Positions 1 through 3,858 of a stretch of DNA of 5,753 bases are shown in pieces (the first letter of the stretch is position 1; each line of letters begins with the position of its first letter). The stretch is from assembly GCA_013811765.1 (NCBI GenBank), contig JACCUO010000239.1, positions 1 through 5,753 on the forward strand, written 5' to 3'. The translations under genes and the position numbers were made by a program. The notes under the pieces were generated by a model, which was given only the letters and a program-made list of their open reading frames with translations, was not told the origin of the DNA and searched no databases. The DNA comes from Thermoleophilaceae bacterium. Lineage in GTDB: Bacteria > Actinomycetota > Thermoleophilia > Solirubrobacterales > Thermoleophilaceae.

Positions 1-93
1 GGCCTCGAGGATGCGATCGGCCAGCGTGGACTTCCCGTGGTCGATGTGGGCGATGATCGAGAAGTTGCGGATGTTCTGCGCGGGGGCGGGCAC
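1..93 (-). CDS. lepA: Elongation factor 4 (LepA), N-terminal fragment, cut by the window edge
   Basis: Only the first 31 codons are visible; the rest lies beyond the left edge. LepA is a cytoplasmic translational GTPase that acts on the ribosome (back-translocation or initiation/biogenesis roles have been proposed). The visible protein has the family's opening [21 protein letters not shown], with the P-loop (G1) at residues 15-23 and Lys21 and Ser22 in place. The wording [17 protein letters not shown] is typical of LepA and not of EF-G, EF-Tu or TypA. I chose the GTG at 93-91, which gives a short MPAPAQ leader. The frame stays open upstream only to a TGA at 144-142, and no ATG lies between. 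There is no clear SD before this GTG, only GGGG, but a TAACCT box lies 8 nt upstream, which would suit a leaderless mRNA. CTG codons at 114 or 132 are weaker alternative starts. Identity is sure; the start is less so. Confidence 0.93.
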   Translation of the reverse strand, partial: MPAPAQNIRNFSIIAHIDHGKSTLADRILEA

Positions 94-101
94 GGCCCCG
101 A

Positions 102-107
102 AGGTTA
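102..107 (-). promoter_or_regulatory. Candidate -10 box (TAACCT) for leaderless lepA
   Basis: On the minus strand CTAACCT ends 8 nt before the GTG start of lepA. TAACCT fits the relaxed actinobacterial -10 pattern TANNNT, and its position would put the transcription start almost on the start codon. No TTG-type -35 is visible 16-19 bp upstream, so the support is only the hexamer, its position and the missing SD. The same heptamer, CTAACCT, lies 9 nt before the divergent gene at 230. Confidence 0.28.
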
Positions 108-141
108 GGCGCAGGACCGCGCCACCCAGTGGCGGCGTGCC

Positions 142-183
142 TCAGGCGCGAGGCCGGGACGCCCGCATCGTCTCCTCAGGCAT
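142..183 (-). other. Candidate short upstream ORF ahead of lepA
   Basis: On the minus strand an ATG at 168-166 follows GAGGAG (177-172), the best SD-like sequence in this spacer. It opens eight codons (MRASRPRA) ending in TGA at 144-142. A further in-frame ATG at 183-181 would make it 13 codons (MPEETMRASRPRA). The frame is the same as lepA, and the stop lies 48 nt before the lepA GTG. It could be a leader peptide, the relic of a longer lepA N-terminus now cut by a stop, or chance. If lepA is transcribed from the TAACCT box at 107-102, this ORF would lie outside its mRNA. Confidence 0.25.
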
Positions 184-191
184 CCCGTCGC

Positions 192-220
192 TTGTTCCCG
201 TAAGGGCAACGGACTAACCT
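192..220 (+). promoter_or_regulatory. Candidate promoter of the PfpI-like gene
   Basis: TTGTTC (192-197) and TAACCT (215-220) are separated by exactly 17 bp and each matches the sigma-70-type consensus at three of six positions, including the key TTG and TA...T bases. The predicted transcription start is about 226-228, leaving a leader of only a few bases before the ATG at 230. That agrees with the absence of an SD there. Two small symmetries overlap the region: an imperfect hairpin at 194-210 with a GTAA loop, and the perfect 8-bp palindrome GACCGGTC at 222-229, directly before the ATG. The palindrome could be an operator but is short enough to be chance. Confidence 0.35.
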
Positions 221-229
221 GGACCGGTC

Positions 230-874
230 ATGGAAATCGCCATCCCACTGTTCGATCGCTTCACGGCACTGGATGCGATCGGGCCCTACCAGGTGCTGTC
301 GGCCCTCCCAGGCGCGACCGTGCGCTTTCTGGCGGCCGAGCCGGGGCCAGTGCGCACGGACAACGGAATGCTCACGGTGCTCGCCGAAGGTCGTTACGAG
401 GATGCGCCCGAGCCGGAGGTACTCGTGGTGCCGGGTGGCCCCGGCACGCGCGCGCTGCTCTCGGACGAGCGTCTGCTCGGCTGGGTGCGCTCCGCGCACG
501 AGAGCTCGCGGTACACGACGTCCGTGTGCACCGGCTCGCTGGTGCTGGCGGCGGCGGGCCTGCTGGACGGGATCGATGCCACCACGTACTGGGCCTCGCG
601 CGACGAGCTTGCCGCGCTCGGTGCGCAACCGGTGGCGGAGCGGGTCGTCGAACGGGGCAAGGTGATCACCGCCGCGGGGGTCTCGGCAGGTATCGACATG
701 GCGCTGCGCCTGGCGGAGCTGCTCGCGGGCACTCAAACCGCGCAGGCGATCCAACTCTTGATCGAGTACGACCCCCAGCCCCCGTTCGACACAGGATCGC
801 CGGACAAGGCGCCGGCCGAGGTGCTCGAGCTGGTCACGGGTGCACGCCCGCCCGAGGAGGCGCCGGGCCCCTAG
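230..874 (+). CDS. DJ-1/PfpI-family protein, probable isocyanide (isonitrile) hydratase
   Basis: A 214-residue cytoplasmic protein of the DJ-1/PfpI superfamily. The closest characterised relative I recognise is the Pseudomonas isonitrile hydratase InhA (about 228 residues), which hydrates isonitriles to N-substituted formamides. Support: the nucleophile elbow SVCTGSLVLAAAGLL puts the catalytic Cys at 100 and Thr at 101. Asp15 in LDAIGPYQVL matches the active-site Asp of InhA. The C-terminal blocks AGVSAGIDMALRLAE (149-163) and EYDPQPPFDTGSPDKAPAE (179-197) are also characteristic of that subfamily. There is no C-terminal helix-turn-helix, so it is not an AraC-type regulator of the same superfamily. 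The ATG at 230 has no SD but sits just behind a candidate promoter. The TAG at 872-874 overlaps the stop of convergent murJ. No signal peptide or membrane segment is seen. The fold is certain; the substrate is inferred, since related proteins act as glyoxalases, chaperones or amidases. The symbol is left blank because inhA also names an unrelated enoyl reductase. Confidence 0.88.
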   Translation: MEIAIPLFDRFTALDAIGPYQVLSALPGATVRFLAAEPGPVRTDNGMLTVLAEGRYEDAPEPEVLVVPGGPGTRALLSDERLLGWVRSAHESSRYTTSVCTGSLVLAAAGLLDGIDATTYWASRDELAALGAQPVAERVVERGKVITAAGVSAGIDMALRLAELLAGTQTAQAIQLLIEYDPQPPFDTGSPDKAPAEVLELVTGARPPEEAPGP

Positions 875-2520
875 TAGCCGCGCTCGCCTTCCGTGTCGTG
901 GCGGCGCAGCAGTCCACGGATCTGGTTCGCCTCAGGAATGCCGAGGGCCAGGACGGCCGCCCCATATACGCCCACGCCCGCGACGATCGCGCCACCGACC
1001 GCTACCGCCTGGGCGGGCAGGCTGGTGCCGAGGAGGTCATCGAGGAGGTACCACGCGCCATAGGAGACGGCCCCGAGCAGAGCGGAGGCCGCGACCATCC
1101 GCAGCCCGGCGCTCAGGGTCTCGATCCCCTCGATGCCGCCGAGCCTGCCGCGCAGCAGCCAGCCCTGCGCCACGGTCATCACGAGCGTTCCGGCCACCGT
1201 GCCGATCACGATCCCCGCGATGCCGAAGGGCCTGTAGAGAGCCAGGGCGACCAAGGCGTTGACCAGCATGTTCACGCCTGCCAGCGCGGTCGTGGCCCAC
1301 GGCCTCTGGAGGCTGAAGAAGGTGCGAGAGAACAGCAGGCTCACACCCTGAAAGGGCAGCGAGATCGACCACCACACCAGCGCGGTAGCCACGAGGTCGG
1401 TGGCCTGCGCGTCGAACTCGCCGCGCTCGTAGAGCAGGCGCGTGATCGGCTCGGCCAGCACCGCCATCAGCACGGCGCTCGGTATCAGCAGCAGGCAGAT
1501 CTGCCGCACGCCGTTGGCCATCGTGCGGCGGAGCTCCTCCATGTCCCCGCGCGCGGCGAGCCTCGACAGGGTCGTGAACAGGATCGTGGCGATCGCTATC
1601 GAGAAGAGCCCCTGCGGCAGCTGGTAGATGCGAAAGGCCTTGTCGATCGCGGCCGGCGCCTCCTCTTGGACGAGCGTCCCGAAGAGCGAGTTGATCACCA
1701 GGCTCAGGTTGATCATCCCCAGCGCGATCGTCACCGGGAGCATCAGCTTCAGGACCTTGCGAACCCGTTCGTTGCGCCAGTCCAGGGTCAGGCTGAAACG
1801 CCCTCCGCGGCCGCGCAGCCAGGGCAGGGGCAGCAGGAACTGGACGGCCGTCCCCGCCAGGACGCCGACCGCGTAGGCGTAGATCTCGTCGCCGTCCGGG
1901 AAGACCGGGGTGAGCCCGACCAGCGCACCGATGATCACGAGATTCCAGGCCACGGGCGCGAGCGCCGGCACGCTGAAGTGCTCAAAGGAGTTGAGCATTC
2001 CCACGACCAGGCCCGAGAGCGCCAACATCACCACGATCGGGAACATGAGCTGCGCGAGCCCCACGGTCAGCTGCTCGAGCGCAGGGTTGTCGTCGAACCC
2101 GGGCGCGAATATAGACATCAGCGGCTCCGCGAAGAGGATGAACGCGGCGGTCACCGCGCCGAGCACCAGGCTGATCAGGAAGAACAGGCTCGAGGCCACC
2201 CGGAAGGCCTCCCGGCGCTCGCCCTTCTCGAGCAGCTCCGTGAACACGGGCACGAAAGCGCCCTGCAGGGCCGAGTCGGCGAACAGGGCGCGGATGAGGT
2301 TGGGCACCTGGAAGGCGATGGTGAACGCCGACATCGCTCCCGTCACCCCGAAATAGCTCGCGGCAACCACCTCGCGCGCGAGGCCGAGCACCCGCGACAG
2401 GCCGGTCGCCAAGGAGAAGAAAATCGTGCTCCGCGCAAGGCGGTCTCCGCGCGCACGGCGACTCTCCTCGGGCTCCTCCAAGCGTTCCTCGGACTCCTCG
2501 GGGAGGTCAGCCGCGGGCAC
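871..2520 (-). CDS. murJ: Lipid II flippase MurJ (MviN, MOP superfamily)
   Basis: An integral membrane protein that moves lipid-linked peptidoglycan precursor across the cytoplasmic membrane. The 549-residue product has a charged N-terminal tail (about 1-28, Glu-rich) and then hydrophobic segments to near the C-terminus, consistent with the family's 14 helices; E. coli MurJ has 511. MurJ signatures are clear: SRVLGLARE (42-50), AFQVPNLIRALFAD (69-82), GAFVPVFTE (87-95) and FRIYQLPQGLFSIAIATIL (296-314). Arg43, Arg49, Arg77 and Arg297 align with the essential E. coli Arg18, Arg24, Arg52 and Arg270. By eye, the acidic E. coli Asp39, Asp269 and Glu273 correspond to Ser64, Phe296 and Gln300. I start at the GTG at 2520-2518, placed just after a TAGTGT box. 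The frame can be extended to a GTG at 2580, but that would abut the ATG of divergent rpsT and add 20 residues unlike the family. No SD is seen at the chosen start. The C-terminus ends at a TAG shared with the PfpI-like gene. Confidence 0.93.
   Translation of the reverse strand: MPAADLPEESEERLEEPEESRRARGDRLARSTIFFSLATGLSRVLGLAREVVAASYFGVTGAMSAFTIAFQVPNLIRALFADSALQGAFVPVFTELLEKGERREAFRVASSLFFLISLVLGAVTAAFILFAEPLMSIFAPGFDDNPALEQLTVGLAQLMFPIVVMLALSGLVVGMLNSFEHFSVPALAPVAWNLVIIGALVGLTPVFPDGDEIYAYAVGVLAGTAVQFLLPLPWLRGRGGRFSLTLDWRNERVRKVLKLMLPVTIALGMINLSLVINSLFGTLVQEEAPAAIDKAFRIYQLPQGLFSIAIATILFTTLSRLAARGDMEELRRTMANGVRQICLLLIPSAVLMAVLAEPITRLLYERGEFDAQATDLVATALVWWSISLPFQGVSLLFSRTFFSLQRPWATTALAGVNMLVNALVALALYRPFGIAGIVIGTVAGTLVMTVAQGWLLRGRLGGIEGIETLSAGLRMVAASALLGAVSYGAWYLLDDLLGTSLPAQAVAVGGAIVAGVGVYGAAVLALGIPEANQIRGLLRRHDTEGERGY
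2464..2503. repeat. Low-complexity CTCCTCGG-type imperfect repeat inside murJ
   Basis: Four near-copies of a 9-nt unit (CTCCTCGGG, CTCCTCCAA, TTCCTCGGA, CTCCTCGGG) start at 2464, 2473, 2485 and 2494. Read on the minus strand they encode the Glu-rich part of the murJ tail (PEESEERLEEPEES). The spacing breaks once by 3 nt, so the reading frame is kept. Units of this kind can change copy number, which would lengthen or shorten the cytoplasmic tail without harming the membrane domain. Confidence 0.5.
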
Positions 2521-2526
2521 GGCCGC

Positions 2527-2533
2527 TACACTA
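2527..2533. promoter_or_regulatory. Symmetric -10 element shared by divergent rpsT and murJ
   Basis: The heptamer TACACTA reads TACACT on the plus strand (2527-2532, four of six matches to TATAAT) and TAGTGT on the minus strand (2533-2528). Both fit TANNNT. Predicted starts are about 2539 for rpsT and about 2521 for murJ, 18 bp apart. That spacing places murJ's start at or one base before its GTG and gives rpsT a leader of about 42 nt. No convincing -35 is seen on either strand. Bidirectional promoters with overlapping symmetric -10 boxes are known in bacteria; that this is one is inferred from the sequence and gene arrangement. Confidence 0.38.
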
Positions 2534-2540
2534 CGCGGCC

Positions 2541-2568
2541 GCCGGACAGGGCTGTGCGCCCTGACGGC
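2541..2568 (+). promoter_or_regulatory. Hairpin in the rpsT leader, candidate S20 autoregulatory site
   Basis: The predicted leader of rpsT is almost entirely one stem-loop. GCCG (2541-2544) pairs with CGGC (2565-2568), then a GA/A internal loop follows, then CAGGGC (2547-2552) pairs with GCCCTG (2558-2563) around the loop TGTGC. That is ten G-C-rich base pairs. The downstream stem arm runs into CCTCCTT (2568-2574), which is the anti-SD sequence itself, not an SD, six bases before the ATG. S20 is known to repress its own synthesis in E. coli, so a structured leader is reasonable, but I cannot match this to a described leader class. Confidence 0.4.
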
Positions 2569-2580
2569 CTCCTTGCACAC

Positions 2581-2841
2581 ATGGCCAACATCGCCTCACA
2601 GAAAAAGCGGATCCGCCGTACGGAGCGAGAGCGCGCGGAGAATCGCCACTACACCTCTTCGGTAAAGACCCACTTCCGCCGGCTCGAGGCGGCCGTGGAG
2701 GCCAAGGACGCCGATGCCAGCGAGGCCAGCCTTCGCGAGCTCTGCTCCCGCATCGACCGCGCCGTGCGAACCGGCGCGCTTCACCGCAACACCGGCGCCC
2801 GCAAGAAGGCGCGCGCCGCCAAGCTCCGGGCCTCGCTCTAG
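2581..2841 (+). CDS. rpsT: 30S ribosomal protein S20
   Basis: An 86-residue basic protein, the usual length for bS20, which binds 16S rRNA early in 30S assembly. The N-terminus MANIASQKKRIRRTERERAE is the standard S20 opening (MANI.S..KR.R..E), and the C-terminal half has the expected RTGALHRNTGARKKARAAKL block (positions 63-82). The ATG at 2581 is fixed by this family start, although the same frame stays open far upstream through the antisense of murJ. No SD precedes it; CCTCCTT occupies that place. The gene diverges from murJ and converges on holA. S20 beside holA is common across bacteria, often in opposite orientation as here. Confidence 0.97.
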   Translation: MANIASQKKRIRRTERERAENRHYTSSVKTHFRRLEAAVEAKDADASEASLRELCSRIDRAVRTGALHRNTGARKKARAAKLRASL

Positions 2842-2881
2842 CGTCACCCCGGCCGCAGGGAGACGGGGAGCGACGAGCGAG
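2832..2881. terminator. Possible bidirectional terminator between rpsT and holA
   Basis: CTCGCTC (2832-2838) pairs perfectly with GAGCGAG (2875-2881). Inside, GTC (2843-2845) can pair with GAC (2872-2874), and CCCC (2847-2850) with GGGG (2865-2868), giving a long interrupted stem across the convergent junction that includes the rpsT stop codon. No T-run follows on either strand, so it is not a classic intrinsic terminator. GC-rich actinobacteria often have stem-only terminators, which is why it is listed. Confidence 0.3.
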
Positions 2882-2888
2882 AGGGCGT

Positions 2889-3854
2889 TCAGCCCGCCGA
2901 ACGGGCGAGCGTGAGCGAGACCGCGGTGGCCTCGTCGAGGGTCCCGCCCCCGCGAACGTCCAGCTCGAGGTCTGCAAACCCGCAGAGTCCACGCTCGAGC
3001 GACTCGCGGTCGGCACGGCGCGCCAGGGCGACCACCTTCTTCACGCGCCAGGGCGGCGCCTTCATCTCCCTGGCCATGTCCTTCTCGGCCACTCCGGCGT
3101 CCAGAAGCTCGGATGCGCGATGGACCTCGCGAAGCCGGCCGACGATCGGGTAGACAAAGCGGCTGGGACGCTCGTCCTGGGCGGTGAGATCCTCGGCGAG
3201 CTGCATGGTGGCCTCGAGGTCACCGGTGACAAGCGCGTCTGCGAGGTCGTAGACCTTCGGCGCGGTCTCCCCCGCGGCGAGTTGCTCGACGTGCTCCGCC
3301 CGCGCGGTGACCTCCGGGTGGAGCGCGATCGACAGCTTTTCGATCTCGCGCGAGAGCCGCTGCTGGCCCGAGCCGACGATCGCCACGAGCAGCTTGGCGG
3401 CGTCGAGGTCAAGGAGCAAGCCGAGCTCGCGCGCCCTTGCGACCGCCCACTTGGGCAGCTCCCATGGCTTCGGCGCCGCGTACTCGCGAACTTCGCCACC
3501 CGCGCTCTCCGCCGCCTTGACCAACCCCTTGGGCGCCTTGCCTCGCGCGATCAGGACGAGCACGGTCTCGGGAGGCATCTGGCTCAGCGCCGCGATCAGC
3601 GGCGGGAGCTCGCCCGCCTTCCAGGCGCAGACGTCCTCGGCCACCAGGTAGCGGGTACCCGTGGCGAACGTGAGCTCGGCGAGGGCTGCCGCCACGGGCT
3701 CGGGCCCGGCGGCGCGGGCGTCAAAGGTCTCCAGCCCGCCGGGGCCCAGCTCGTCCTCGGCCCGGCGCCGGAGCCGGCTGCGCCACGAGTCGATCTTCGC
3801 GTCGTCGTCTCCGCAGACGAGGTAGATGGGCTTCAGGTCTGCCACCGGGCTCAT
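2889..3854 (-). CDS. holA: DNA polymerase III delta subunit
   Basis: A 321-residue protein, in the usual range for HolA, the delta subunit of the clamp-loader complex that opens the sliding beta clamp for loading at primed DNA. Family features in order: the N-terminal YLVCGDDDAKID (11-22), GTRYLVAEDV (66-75), LVLIARGKAPKGLVKA (99-114), the central LPKWAVARARELGLLLD (133-149), then REIEKLSIAL (169-178) and KVYDLADALVTGDLEATMQLAE (200-221), which begins the C-terminal collar domain. I start at the ATG at 3854-3852, because it follows the comEC stop by one base (TAGGATG), the arrangement expected for translational coupling. A GTG at 3905 would add 17 residues unlike the family and overlap comEC by about 50 bases. 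There is no free-standing SD. The gene ends at a TGA facing rpsT. Confidence 0.93.
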   Translation of the reverse strand: MSPVADLKPIYLVCGDDDAKIDSWRSRLRRRAEDELGPGGLETFDARAAGPEPVAAALAELTFATGTRYLVAEDVCAWKAGELPPLIAALSQMPPETVLVLIARGKAPKGLVKAAESAGGEVREYAAPKPWELPKWAVARARELGLLLDLDAAKLLVAIVGSGQQRLSREIEKLSIALHPEVTARAEHVEQLAAGETAPKVYDLADALVTGDLEATMQLAEDLTAQDERPSRFVYPIVGRLREVHRASELLDAGVAEKDMAREMKAPPWRVKKVVALARRADRESLERGLCGFADLELDVRGGGTLDEATAVSLTLARSAG

Positions 3855-3858
3855 CCTA
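3852..3858 (-). promoter_or_regulatory. comEC stop / holA start coupling junction
   Basis: On the minus strand the junction reads TAGGATG: the comEC TAG (3858-3856), one base, then the holA ATG (3854-3852). No GGAG-type SD lies at normal distance upstream of this ATG, so reinitiation by ribosomes finishing comEC is the simplest way to translate holA. This also argues for one transcript covering both genes. Confidence 0.6.

Noticed and set aside
222..229. GACCGGTC palindrome as a repressor operator
   Set aside because: Eight bases of symmetry in GC-rich DNA is weak evidence and no regulator gene is adjacent, so it is mentioned only under the promoter.
176..754. 192-codon minus-strand frame opposite the PfpI-like gene
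   Set aside because: Shadow of the real gene: Arg/His-rich, no family resemblance, while the opposite strand has clear catalytic motifs.
2521..2580. Extending murJ to the GTG at 2580
   Set aside because: It would touch the rpsT ATG, cover the shared promoter and add 20 residues with no family match. The AAGGAGG on the minus strand (2574-2568) has no start codon at usable distance.
526..2841. Very long plus-strand open frame (771 codons) running antisense to murJ and ending with rpsT
   Set aside because: It is an artefact of high GC: the frame lies opposite murJ, has a composition rich in Arg, Gln, Gly and His with no recognisable domain, and only its last 86 codons are a real protein (S20, starting at 2581).
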